64,000 nt of DNA, from NCBI GenBank assembly GCA_016744295.1, contig JADGEQ010000023.1:1-64000 (forward strand). Direction: 5' to 3'. Shown one piece after another: positions 25,112 through 33,560 of this stretch. Both the position numbers and the translations under genes were made by a program. Source of the stretch: Desulfobacteraceae bacterium (GTDB taxonomy: Bacteria > Desulfobacterota > Desulfobacteria > Desulfobacterales > Desulfobacteraceae). Within the stretch, counting starts at the first letter, position 1. Each line of letters opens with the position of its first letter. The notes under the pieces were generated by a model. It ran no database searches and was not told where the DNA came from. It saw only the letters and a program-made list of their open reading frames with translations.

Positions 25112-25747
25112 ATGTCAAGTCAAGACAAATCATCCACCGGGAAACGTTTCAAACAAAAAAAAGAAGTGTTCATCGTTGTTCTGCTCCTCGTAATCATTTT
25201 AACCCTGCTGTATTATAGCAATGCCGTAAGTATTCCTTTTAAATCATTTACAGAATCCGATCTCCTGGCGATTATTACCTCCATGTTTGTTGTTGCCGTA
25301 TTCATGGAGCGTTCGGTGGAGGCAATCCTCATACCGGTAAGGGCGCCTGATCGTCAAAAGATAGAACAAGAGCTGGAAGATATCCGAGAAGCTGCCCAAA
25401 CCGATGAGAGCAAAAAGGAGGAACAGCGAATAAAGGAGCGTGAATTACAATCCTATTGCTTAATCACGGCCCAACGTGCCTATTGGTTGAGTTTTTCCTT
25501 TGGGCTTGTCATTAGTCTTGTTGGTGTAAGAACCCTGGCCGGGTTGGTTGAACCCGACGCATTGGCCGCTTTAGGGGGGATGCACCGCACCTTTTTTTCC
25601 TTTGTTGACATTGTCCTCACAGGTGGGGTCATCGCCGGTGGCAGCGCTGCAATTGACAAAATCGCACGGGAAATCAGCCGTTTCTTCAATCTTAATTCAG
25701 GGGTGGATCCAAAACCACCAAAAAAATCTGTTAAGCCGGAGCAGTGA
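25112..25747 (+). CDS. Membrane protein of unknown function with four helices and a coiled coil
   Basis: I do not recognise this 211-residue protein. It has a basic N-terminus (GKRFKQKKE) and hydrophobic helices at about 18-38 (VFIVVLLLVIILTLLYY) and 48-70 (LLAIITSMFVVAVFM). A charged, probably coiled-coil stretch follows at about 78-115 (IEQELEDIREAAQTDESKKE), then helices at about 122-142 and 155-178, and a basic proline-rich tail. The last helix pair has TGGVIAGGSAAIDKIAREI. It has its own sigma-70-type promoter and stands between a relic regulator and the peptide operon. Nothing in the context fixes a role. Confidence 0.8.
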   Translation: MSSQDKSSTGKRFKQKKEVFIVVLLLVIILTLLYYSNAVSIPFKSFTESDLLAIITSMFVVAVFMERSVEAILIPVRAPDRQKIEQELEDIREAAQTDESKKEEQRIKERELQSYCLITAQRAYWLSFSFGLVISLVGVRTLAGLVEPDALAALGGMHRTFFSFVDIVLTGGVIAGGSAAIDKIAREISRFFNLNSGVDPKPPKKSVKPEQ

Positions 25748-25786
25748 TTTTTATGTTGAATGGCAGAAGAACACCATTCAATAAAA

Positions 25787-25827
25787 CCAGATATCTGGAA
25801 ATTCCTGTTTTTTAGAAAACGGGAATT
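25787..25827 (+). promoter_or_regulatory. Palindrome and adjacent hairpin between membrane protein and peptide operon
   Basis: CCAGATATCTGG (25787-25798) is a perfect 12-bp palindrome. Directly after it, AATTCCTGTTTT (25800-25811) pairs with AAAACGGGAATT (25816-25827) with one G-U pair. The second could end transcription of the preceding gene; the first could bind a regulator, and it lies about 158 bases before the sigma-54 promoter at 25955. Roles are inferred. Confidence 0.4.
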
Positions 25828-25954
25828 AAAAATAGGAATTTTTCCATTTTTCTGGAGTCTATTCGGTTATTCCATTTGTTGATACTAAACTCGTTTTGTG
25901 TATAAGGTCTGTAATCATAAAGACTTATGAGCTTGTTTCTTCCCATTGCCATGG

Positions 25955-25972
25955 GTGGCATATCAATTGCTA
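25955..25972 (+). promoter_or_regulatory. Sigma-54 (-24/-12) promoter of the peptide hydrolase/transporter operon
   Basis: TGGCATATCAATTGCT matches TGGCACN5TTGCW with one change. GG is at 25957-25958 and GC at 25969-25970, with exactly 10 bases between. It lies about 54 bases before the hydrolase ATG at 26024, consistent with a start near 25982. It also shows why the longer open frame from 25946 is not the true start. Confidence 0.7.
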
Positions 25973-26023
25973 TGTATTCCCCAGACTCTGATTAAAGGGA
26001 ATAAACACAATGGAGGAAGCCCC

Positions 26024-28024
26024 ATGTCGATGAATGCGGATGGTTTGAAAACAGTCCGGGAAATTGAAAACACCTGGATTCCCCTGGGTGACGGCTGCCG
26101 TCTGGCAGCCAGGATCTGGATGCCTGAAAATGCCGAAAAAACACCGGTTCCGGCCATATTGGAATATCTCCCCTATCGTAAACGGGACGGCACCGCAGAC
26201 CGGGATGCCACCACCCATCCCTATATGGCTGCCCACGGATATGCCTGCATCCGGGTGGACATGCGGGGAAATGGCGATTCCGACGGTTTGATGGAAGATG
26301 AATACCTGGTCCAGGAACAGGATGATGCGTTGGAAGTCATTCAATGGCTGACCCAACAGACCTGGTGTTCGGGAAGTGTGGGCATGATCGGTATCAGCTG
26401 GGGGGGATTTAACGGGCTCCAGGTGGCGGCCCGGCAGCCCGACGCATTAAAGGCGGTTATTTCCATCTGCTCCACAGATGACCGGTATGCAGACGATATC
26501 CATTATATGGGGGGCTGCCTGTTAAATGATAACCTGGGCTGGGCCTCCACCATGCTGGCCTACTCCACCCGTCCACCAGATCCCTTGGTGGTGGGGGACA
26601 ATTGGCGGGAAACATGGATGAACCGGCTGGAAAATCTGCCGTTTCTGGCCGCCCCCTGGCTTTCCCACCAGCATCGGGATGCCTATTGGCAGCATGGGTC
26701 CATCTGTGAAGATTATGAAGCCATAAAGACCCCTGTGTTTTTGGTGGGGGGATGGGCAGATGGGTATACCAACACCATTTTCAGGATGCTCAAACAATTC
26801 AACTGCCCTGTCAAGGCATTGGTAGGCCCCTGGGCCCATAAATATCCCCATTTTGCCAAGCCGGGTCCCGCCGTCGGGTTCCTCCAGGAATGTATCAAAT
26901 TTTGGGACCATTGGCTCAAGGGGAAAAAGACAGACACCATGGACACTCCCATCCAGCTCTATGTCCAGGACAGTCATCCCCCCCTGGCCATGAAGGACAA
27001 AATTTCCGGCAACTGGATAGGTCAGGAATCCTGGCCCTCCTCAGATACCCGTACACAGTTTCTGTATCCAAGTGGGAACAGACTGGAAAATATTCCGGGA
27101 AGCGGATTGTGTGAGATCCACACCCCCCAGACCCTGGGCAGCAGGGGCGGTCGATGGTTTCCCATGGGTACCGGCCCGGACCTTCCCGTTGACCAGCAAA
27201 CAGATGACCAGGAAGCACGGGTGTTTGAAAGTTTGCCCCTGGAATCGGATCTGACCATTTGCGGCGCCCCTGTCTTAAAGATCAGCCTGGCTTCGGACCA
27301 GCCCTTTGGATTGATCGCGGTCCGGCTCAATGATGTAAGGCCCGACAACAGTATCGCCCGCATGAGCTATGGGGTGCTGAATCTCACCCATTACCAGAGC
27401 CATGAACACCCTGAACCCCTGGTGCCCGGTCAATCCTATTCTGTGACCATCCAGATGAATGAGATCGGTTGGACACTTAAACCCGGGCACAGAATCAGGC
27501 TTTCCCTGTCAAATACCTATTGGCCCCTGATCTGGCCCTCACCAGGTTTTGTGACCCTGACCATGGATCTTTCCGGCACCTGTCTTGAGCTGCCGGTGCT
27601 AGCGGCCAAAAAAATCTCCCCTCCCATGCTGCCCCCGGAGAGTGGCGCTCCTCTGGAGCAGACCGTGATCAGGCCTTCCAAACTTGACTGGACCGTAGAA
27701 GAAGATATAAAGACCCACGCCCTCACCACCCGGAATCTGGAGGACTATGGGGAAAGAATCATCTCCTCCCATGGATTGCGTACCAGCCTGACAGGAACGG
27801 AGACCTGGTCTGCCGGCAGAGAAGATCCCTTTAGTCCCCGGGGGAACATAGAGATTGAAACCCTTACCGCCCGGGGGGAGTGGCAGATCAATACCCGGGT
27901 AAACACCCGCATGCGGGCAGATGAGAATAATTTTTATGTCAGCGCGGAGGTCACCGCCCTGGAAGGGGAAGAGCAGGTGTTTCATAAATGCTGGGACTAC
28001 ACAATCAAGCGGAATCTTGTATAG
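26024..28024 (+). CDS. CocE/NonD-type serine hydrolase (Xaa-Pro dipeptidyl-peptidase family, S15)
   Basis: Alpha/beta hydrolase of 667 residues. The N-terminal half begins with the family pattern WIPLGDGCRLAARIWMP and PAILEYLPYRKRDGT, and has RVDMRGNGDSDG. The nucleophile elbow is GISWGGFNG with Ser about 125; an acid in GGWADGYTN and a His in VGPWAHKYPH complete the triad. The C-terminal jelly-roll domain (about 370-560) has HRIRLSLSNTYWPLIWPSPG. No signal peptide is present, so it acts in the cytoplasm. The start has GGAGG eight bases upstream. It opens an operon with a peptide-type ABC importer and an amidohydrolase, so cleavage of imported proline-containing peptides or other acyl/amide substrates is likely. 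Confidence 0.88.
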   Translation: MSMNADGLKTVREIENTWIPLGDGCRLAARIWMPENAEKTPVPAILEYLPYRKRDGTADRDATTHPYMAAHGYACIRVDMRGNGDSDGLMEDEYLVQEQDDALEVIQWLTQQTWCSGSVGMIGISWGGFNGLQVAARQPDALKAVISICSTDDRYADDIHYMGGCLLNDNLGWASTMLAYSTRPPDPLVVGDNWRETWMNRLENLPFLAAPWLSHQHRDAYWQHGSICEDYEAIKTPVFLVGGWADGYTNTIFRMLKQFNCPVKALVGPWAHKYPHFAKPGPAVGFLQECIKFWDHWLKGKKTDTMDTPIQLYVQDSHPPLAMKDKISGNWIGQESWPSSDTRTQFLYPSGNRLENIPGSGLCEIHTPQTLGSRGGRWFPMGTGPDLPVDQQTDDQEARVFESLPLESDLTICGAPVLKISLASDQPFGLIAVRLNDVRPDNSIARMSYGVLNLTHYQSHEHPEPLVPGQSYSVTIQMNEIGWTLKPGHRIRLSLSNTYWPLIWPSPGFVTLTMDLSGTCLELPVLAAKKISPPMLPPESGAPLEQTVIRPSKLDWTVEEDIKTHALTTRNLEDYGERIISSHGLRTSLTGTETWSAGREDPFSPRGNIEIETLTARGEWQINTRVNTRMRADENNFYVSAEVTALEGEEQVFHKCWDYTIKRNLV

Positions 28025-28033
28025 TACCCACAC

Positions 28034-28058
28034 TTCTTTGAAGACCCCCTTCAAAGAA
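28034..28058 (+). promoter_or_regulatory. 9-bp hairpin before the substrate-binding protein gene
   Basis: TTCTTTGAA (28034-28042) and TTCAAAGAA (28050-28058) are exact inverted repeats with a 7-base loop, followed by CCTTTT. It sits between the hydrolase stop and the binding-protein ribosome site and may act as an attenuator or a processing point. Confidence 0.5.
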
Positions 28059-28088
28059 CCTTTTAAACCTTGTTAAAGGAGAGATCAA

Positions 28089-29666
28089 ATGTCTGAAAAG
28101 AAAGTGGAATTGAGTGGAAAAAATTTGAATCGACGTCAGTTTTTACAGGCAGGCGCTTTGGGTGCCATGGCCCTGACCCTGCCAACAGTGGTATGGGCAA
28201 ATGGCAAAAAAATTCTCAAGGTCAGGGATTACTCGCCGGTGGAAAGCTTTGATCCCGGGGTTCATTCCGGTGTGCCCGAAGAGTGCGCCCAACACGCCAT
28301 TTATAATAAATTGATCAGCTATATTCCCGGGGACAAATGGGGGTGGCGCCTGGAGGCGGCCAAGTCCATTGAACAGGTGGATCCCACCCATATCAAGTTT
28401 GAATTGAAAAAAGGCATTTTGTTTACCCATAATTATGGCGAAATGACAAGTGATGATGTAAAATTTAGTCTGGAGCGTCACATGGATCCGGCCCTCAAGT
28501 CCCAGGTCAAGGGAGATCTGGGAACATTCAGCCATGTGGAAAAAACCGGTAAATATACCGGGGTCATTGTACTCAAAGAACCTTTCCAGCCCATCTGGAT
28601 GACCGGGCTTGCCTATATGGCCGGCAATATTATCTGCAAAAAAGCCACCGAGGAAAAGGGCGGTACCTTTATCCAGCCCCCCTGTTCTTCCGGGCCCTAT
28701 AAGTTTAAATCCTGGAAACCAAAACAGGGAACCGTGCTCGAGAGAAATGAGTTGTGGACGGGTGAACCCGCCGAATTTGACGAGATCCACATCTTGGTCA
28801 TTGACGATGAGAAAAGTGCCGAAATCGGCTATGAGGCAGGGGATATCGATTTTACCCGAATCTCCATGTCCAGCCTGGGCAATTACGTATCATCTCCCCA
28901 GCCCAACTCCACCCTGGTTACCAAACCCAGCCTCTATTATGTCTGGCTGGGCATGAATGTGGAAAATAGTATTCTCAAGGATAAACGGATTCGGCAAGCA
29001 GTGCAATGTGCCGTGGATGTGGAGCTGGTGCTGGAGGCGTCTTATTTTGGTGCAGCCAAGCGGGCAACAGGCCTTCTGGCCCCGGGCCTCATTGGCCATA
29101 GGCCCGCCAACAAAATCCCAAAGCAGGATCTGGCCAAGGCCCGTGCCCTGCTGGCAGAAGCAGGGTATGCCAATGGATTGGAGCTGACCATTGACGTGCT
29201 CAACAAAACCACCTATGTAACCGCCGCCCAGGTGATCCAGGCGTCTTTGGCCCAGGCGGGTATCAAATTGATAGTTAATGTTCATGATTCCGGCACCTTC
29301 TGGTCCCTGGGGGATGCCTCCAAGGGGGACGGCTGGAAAAATGTTCAGTTGTTGATGAACCGGTTTTCAAGCGTGCCGGAACCCTACTACGCCACCCAGT
29401 GGTTTACCAGGGAGCAAATAGGGGTCTGGAACTGGGAGCGGTTTGACAATGACGAATACAATGATCTGCATAAAGCTGCGGCTGTTGAGACGGATACGGC
29501 CAAGCGGGATGTCATGTACCAGCGGATGATGGACCTCATGGAAGAGAGCGGGGCCTATCTTTTCCTCACCCATGAAGCCGTTCCCCTGATCTATCGGAAT
29601 ACCGTCATTCCGGCCCTGAGGCCCGACGGGGTTCCCATGCTGCGCTACTTTAAATCTGCTTCTTAA
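28089..29666 (+). CDS. Peptide/nickel-type ABC transporter substrate-binding protein (SBP_bac_5), Tat signal
   Basis: Periplasmic binding protein that delivers ligand to the permease pair downstream. It has 525 residues. The N-terminus has the twin-arginine motif NRRQFLQAGALGAMALTLP and a cleavage region near VWANG, so it is probably exported folded by Tat. Family-5 features include DPGVHSGVPEECAQHAIYNKL, FELKKGILFTHNYGEMTSDDVKFSLE and the ligand-domain RIRQAVQCAVD. AAAGGAG precedes the ATG. Flanking hairpins on both sides of the gene suggest its message level differs from that of its neighbours. Confidence 0.93.
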   Translation: MSEKKVELSGKNLNRRQFLQAGALGAMALTLPTVVWANGKKILKVRDYSPVESFDPGVHSGVPEECAQHAIYNKLISYIPGDKWGWRLEAAKSIEQVDPTHIKFELKKGILFTHNYGEMTSDDVKFSLERHMDPALKSQVKGDLGTFSHVEKTGKYTGVIVLKEPFQPIWMTGLAYMAGNIICKKATEEKGGTFIQPPCSSGPYKFKSWKPKQGTVLERNELWTGEPAEFDEIHILVIDDEKSAEIGYEAGDIDFTRISMSSLGNYVSSPQPNSTLVTKPSLYYVWLGMNVENSILKDKRIRQAVQCAVDVELVLEASYFGAAKRATGLLAPGLIGHRPANKIPKQDLAKARALLAEAGYANGLELTIDVLNKTTYVTAAQVIQASLAQAGIKLIVNVHDSGTFWSLGDASKGDGWKNVQLLMNRFSSVPEPYYATQWFTREQIGVWNWERFDNDEYNDLHKAAAVETDTAKRDVMYQRMMDLMEESGAYLFLTHEAVPLIYRNTVIPALRPDGVPMLRYFKSAS

Positions 29667-29680
29667 ACCGAATAGAACGT

Positions 29681-29715
29681 CAGACCCTCCTGCTTTTTGA
29701 ATACAGGGGGGTCTG
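29681..29715 (+). promoter_or_regulatory. 12-bp hairpin between binding protein and permease genes
   Basis: CAGACCCTCCTG (29681-29692) pairs with CAGGGGGGTCTG (29704-29715) with one G-U pair and an 11-base loop. No T-run follows, so it would act as an RNA stability element protecting the binding-protein message rather than a full terminator. Confidence 0.6.
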
Positions 29716-29747
29716 GCCTGCGTTGCCTTTAAATTAAGGATATTTGT

Positions 29748-30692
29748 ATGCTTGCATATATGATCAACCGGACCGGTCTGGCCATTTTAATCGTCGTGGT
29801 GGCCATGACCCTCTTATACGGAATGATCCATGCGGTCCCCGGGGATCCGGCCAATGTTATTCTTGGCCCCAGGGCCACCCCGGAAATGAAACTTGACCTG
29901 GAAAAACGAATGGGACTGGACAAACCGGTGGCGGTTCAGTTGGTTACTTTTTTTGCCAATGTGGCCACCGGAGACCTGGGGGTGGATGTGTTTACCAATC
30001 AGACGGTGTCCTCTCTGGTTTTTGAAATGCTGCCCCATACCCTGTATCTGGTTTTTGCCGGCATTATCTGGGCCATCCTTCTGGGGATTCCCATGGGATG
30101 TTATTCGGCCATCCGCCGGAACAGCTTCATGGATAAATTTATCGGTGTGATCAGTGTGGGCAGTATTGCCATTCCCTCCTTTGTTGTCGCCCTTTACGCT
30201 CTGCTGTTATTTGCCGTAAAGCTTCAATGGCTGCCGGCCATCGGGGTGGGAGAAGCCGGCAATTATAAGGATATGATCCTTCACTTGATTTTGCCGGCCT
30301 TTTCCGTGGGCCTGGGCTGGGTCGGATATATTGCCCGCATGGTGCGGGCCTCCATGCTGGAGGTTTTGGGAGAGAGCCATATCAGAACTGTCAAGGCCTT
30401 TGGCCTTCCCCAGCGGATGATCACCTTCCGCTATGCATTGCGACTGGCTATTTTGCCCACCATCACCATCCTGGGGGTGGGCATCGGCCGGATGATTTCC
30501 AATGCGGTGTTTGCCGAAATCGTCTTTGCACGGCCCGGCATCGGCAAGCTCATCTTTGATGCCGTGGTGACCCGAAATTATCCAGTGGTCATGGGATCGG
30601 TACTCATATCAACTGTTTTGTTTGTGGCGGCCACTACCATTGCAGACTTTGTCGCTGCCATGTTTGATCCCCGCATCCGGAAAAATTTATAG
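29748..30692 (+). CDS. ABC transporter permease, DppB type
   Basis: Inner-membrane subunit of the peptide-type importer, 314 residues with six predicted helices. It begins MLAYMINRTGLAILIVVVAMTLLYG and has the DppB N-terminal block HAVPGDPANVILGPRATPEMK and the cytoplasmic coupling segment RMVRASMLEVLGESHIRTVKAFGLPQ (EAA motif). AAGGAT precedes the ATG. The following DppC-type gene starts 15 bases later. Confidence 0.95.
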   Translation: MLAYMINRTGLAILIVVVAMTLLYGMIHAVPGDPANVILGPRATPEMKLDLEKRMGLDKPVAVQLVTFFANVATGDLGVDVFTNQTVSSLVFEMLPHTLYLVFAGIIWAILLGIPMGCYSAIRRNSFMDKFIGVISVGSIAIPSFVVALYALLLFAVKLQWLPAIGVGEAGNYKDMILHLILPAFSVGLGWVGYIARMVRASMLEVLGESHIRTVKAFGLPQRMITFRYALRLAILPTITILGVGIGRMISNAVFAEIVFARPGIGKLIFDAVVTRNYPVVMGSVLISTVLFVAATTIADFVAAMFDPRIRKNL

Positions 30693-30707
30693 GCCAAAAG
30701 GAAACAC

Positions 30708-31583
30708 ATGACACAAAAAAACAATATCATTCACTCTCCAAGCGGCGTGTCCATGTTCGTAAAAAAAATTGGCCGGGACCCCCTGGGGATTTTGGGACTG
30801 ATTCTTGTGACCGGCATGATTTTAAGTGCCATGGGAGCCGACTGGATCATTCCCTACGATACCTCGGCTATCAATATCCGTGAACGGCTGGCCTCCCCGT
30901 CCATGACCCATTTTCTGGGCACGGATCACCTGGGTCGGGATACCTTCAGCCGGGTGATCATGGGCGGGAGAATCGCCCTGTGGGTGGCCCTGGTTTCAAC
31001 GGCGGTTTCTCTTATTCTGGGCACGATTCTGGGCCTTATGGCCGGGTACGGCCCCCGGTGGCTGGACAACCTATTGATCCTTTTGTTTGATGCAATTCGG
31101 TCTTTTCCCACCATCATGTTTGCCCTTGCCATGGTCACCCTGCTGGGACCCAGCCTGAATACGGTGATTATTGTGGTAATAGCCACCTCCATACCCGCAT
31201 ACGGCCGGGTGGTCCGGACCCAGACCCAGGCCTTGAAACACAATGAGTTCATATTGGCGGAACAATCCCAGGGAGCGGGCATGTTCCGGGTGCTCTTTGT
31301 TCACATGCTGCCCAATGTCATAGGGCCTTTGCTGATCATTGCCAGTATGGATATTCCGGTTGTGGTCACCATTGAGGCCGGATTGAGCTTTTTGGGCCTT
31401 GGGGTCAAACCCCCCACCCCAAGCTGGGGATCCATCCTCTATGATGGATACAGTTTTATACGGAATACGCCCTGGATCATTATTGCCGGCGGTATTCCCC
31501 TGGTTTTGACCACCCTTGGGTTTACATTTCTAGGAGAATCCCTCAGAGATATTTTTGACCCCAAACTCAACAAGGAACAATAA
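30708..31583 (+). CDS. ABC transporter permease, DppC type
   Basis: Second inner-membrane subunit, 291 residues. The N-terminal block DPLGILGLILVTGMILSAMGADWIIPYD is followed by HFLGTDHLGRDTFSRVIMGGRIAL, the typical DppC signature. The coupling helix carries RTQTQALKHNEFILAEQSQGAG, and the end reads GESLRDIFDPKLN. AAAGGA lies before the start. The ATPase genes follow directly. Confidence 0.95.
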   Translation: MTQKNNIIHSPSGVSMFVKKIGRDPLGILGLILVTGMILSAMGADWIIPYDTSAINIRERLASPSMTHFLGTDHLGRDTFSRVIMGGRIALWVALVSTAVSLILGTILGLMAGYGPRWLDNLLILLFDAIRSFPTIMFALAMVTLLGPSLNTVIIVVIATSIPAYGRVVRTQTQALKHNEFILAEQSQGAGMFRVLFVHMLPNVIGPLLIIASMDIPVVVTIEAGLSFLGLGVKPPTPSWGSILYDGYSFIRNTPWIIIAGGIPLVLTTLGFTFLGESLRDIFDPKLNKEQ

Positions 31584-31588
31584 GCGCC

Positions 31589-32572
31589 ATGACAGAAAAT
31601 GTATTGGAAATAAAAGATATCTCGGTGGATTTTATCACAGATTCAGGTCGCCTCAAAGCGGTTCGCCATGCCTCTTTCAATGTTCCCAAGGGGAAAATTA
31701 TAGGCCTTGTGGGAGAATCCGGCTGCGGGAAATCCACACTGGCATCGGTACTGATCCGACTCATGAGCGACAATGCCGTTGTTTCGGGAGAATCAATTTT
31801 GTTTGAGGGAGAAAATCTTCTGGATCTGGCGCCTGAAGATATGCGTGCCCTCCGGGGAAACAAGATGACCATGATTTTTCAGGATCCCATGACCGCATTG
31901 AACCCGGTGCTGACCATCGGCACCCAGATGACGGACATCCAGCACCGGAGCCGGGCAAGCAAATTACAGAAACGTGAAATTGCTGTGGACATGCTCAAAA
32001 AGGTGGGTATTCCGGATCCAAAGGATCGGTTGAACCAATATCCCCACGAATTTTCCGGGGGGATGCGCCAGCGGATCTGTATTGCCATGGCATTGCTGTC
32101 AAGACCTTCCCTGATCATAGCAGACGAACCCACCACCGCCCTGGATGTGACCCTGGAGGCCCAGATCGTCCACCTGCTCAAGGATCTTCAGGAGGAGATG
32201 GGATGTTCCATTATCTGTGTCAGTCACCATCTGGGAATGATTGCAGAGCTCTGCCATGGGGTGGTGGTCATGTATGCAGGCGAACTGATTGAGCAGGGAA
32301 CGGTTCAGGATATTTTTCACAGGGCGGCCCATCCCTATACCCAAAGGCTTTTGGAATGTGACCCTGCCAATATCCGTTGCCGGTCCAAAAATTTACCCAC
32401 CATTGAGGGAGAAATACCCAATCTGGTTCTGTTGCCCAAGGGGTGCATCTTCCAGGATCGGTGTCATAAACGAATAGATCTCTGCACCCAAAGGGAACCG
32501 GACCCCACCTTCATCGGACCGGGTCACTGGGCAAGCTGCCATTTACTCAACCAGGGAGAAAATCATGTCTGA
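31589..32572 (+). CDS. ABC transporter ATP-binding protein, DppD/OppD type
   Basis: Cytoplasmic ATPase of the importer, 327 residues. Walker A is GESGCGKST, the Q-loop is IFQDPMTALNP, the signature is FSGGMRQR, and Walker B is LIIADEPTTALDV with the switch His in SHHLG. The C-terminal oligopeptide-transporter domain holds cysteines (GCIFQDRCHKRIDLC) that bind an iron-sulfur cluster in some relatives. It overlaps the next ATPase gene by 8 bases. Confidence 0.95.
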   Translation: MTENVLEIKDISVDFITDSGRLKAVRHASFNVPKGKIIGLVGESGCGKSTLASVLIRLMSDNAVVSGESILFEGENLLDLAPEDMRALRGNKMTMIFQDPMTALNPVLTIGTQMTDIQHRSRASKLQKREIAVDMLKKVGIPDPKDRLNQYPHEFSGGMRQRICIAMALLSRPSLIIADEPTTALDVTLEAQIVHLLKDLQEEMGCSIICVSHHLGMIAELCHGVVVMYAGELIEQGTVQDIFHRAAHPYTQRLLECDPANIRCRSKNLPTIEGEIPNLVLLPKGCIFQDRCHKRIDLCTQREPDPTFIGPGHWASCHLLNQGENHV

Positions 32573-33545
32573 ATTGTTAAGTGTTGAGAACCTTATTGTC
32601 CGATTTCGTGTACGGGACATGCTCAGCTCTTTGCTGAAACCCGGTTCCCCCTCCCACATTGAAGCCGTATCAGGTGTCTCTTTTCATATCAATCAGGGAG
32701 AGACCTTTGGACTGGTGGGGGAATCCGGATCGGGAAAAACCACCCTGGGCCAGGCCCTCATTGGTCTTGCCCCTGTGAACCAGGGCAGCATCCAGTTTAT
32801 GGGCCAGGAACTTGCGGGCTTAAGTGAGAGGGCCTATAAACCCCAAAGGCGGAATATGACCATGATGTTTCAGGATCCCACCGGTTGTCTGAGTCCCCGC
32901 CTGAGGGTAGAATCCATTCTGGCACAGCCCTTTCTCATCCATGGGGTTAGAATGGAGAATAAAACCACGAAAATTGAAGAATTGCTCTCCCTGGTGGGGC
33001 TGCCCCCTGAATTCAAAAATAGGTATCCCCATCAACTGAGCGGGGGGCAGGCACGAAGAATAGGACTGGCAAGGGCCCTTGCCCTGTCTCCCCGGTTGAT
33101 CATTGCCGATGAGCCCACGGCCGGACTGGATGTTTCCATCCAGGGGGATATATTAAACCTATTGGGAAAAGTTCAGGAAGAATCCAAGGTTAGTGTTCTG
33201 GCCATTACCCATAACCTGGCGGTTATTCGTCATATCAGCGAACGTATGGCCATCATGTACCTGGGCCGGTTTGTTGAGGTGGGGAGTACGGAAGAGATCT
33301 TTGCCCGTCCCTCTCATCCCTATACCCAGGCCCTTTTGGCGGCAAACCCCATACCGGATCCCGACGAAGCCCATGCCCGGGTGGAGCTTAAAGGCGATGT
33401 TCCCAGTCTTGTGAACCGGCCAAAGGGCTGCGAATTTCACTCCCGATGTCCCCATTGCAGGGATAAATGTGAAATTGAATCTCCCCGATTGCAAAAGCTT
33501 GCTCCGGGACACCATGTTATGTGCCACTACCCCTTAAACAATTAA
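32565..33545 (+). CDS. ABC transporter ATP-binding protein, DppF/OppF type
   Basis: Second ATPase, 326 residues, forming a heterodimer with the preceding one. Walker A is GESGSGKTT, the Q-loop MFQDPTGCLSPR, the signature LSGGQARR, and Walker B LIIADEPTAGLDV. The C-terminal cysteine region reads GCEFHSRCPHCRDKC. It starts inside the end of the DppD-type gene, indicating translational coupling, and is followed 15 bases later by the amidohydrolase gene. Confidence 0.95.
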   Translation: MSELLSVENLIVRFRVRDMLSSLLKPGSPSHIEAVSGVSFHINQGETFGLVGESGSGKTTLGQALIGLAPVNQGSIQFMGQELAGLSERAYKPQRRNMTMMFQDPTGCLSPRLRVESILAQPFLIHGVRMENKTTKIEELLSLVGLPPEFKNRYPHQLSGGQARRIGLARALALSPRLIIADEPTAGLDVSIQGDILNLLGKVQEESKVSVLAITHNLAVIRHISERMAIMYLGRFVEVGSTEEIFARPSHPYTQALLAANPIPDPDEAHARVELKGDVPSLVNRPKGCEFHSRCPHCRDKCEIESPRLQKLAPGHHVMCHYPLNN

Positions 33546-33560
33546 GATAGGAAATTATAA

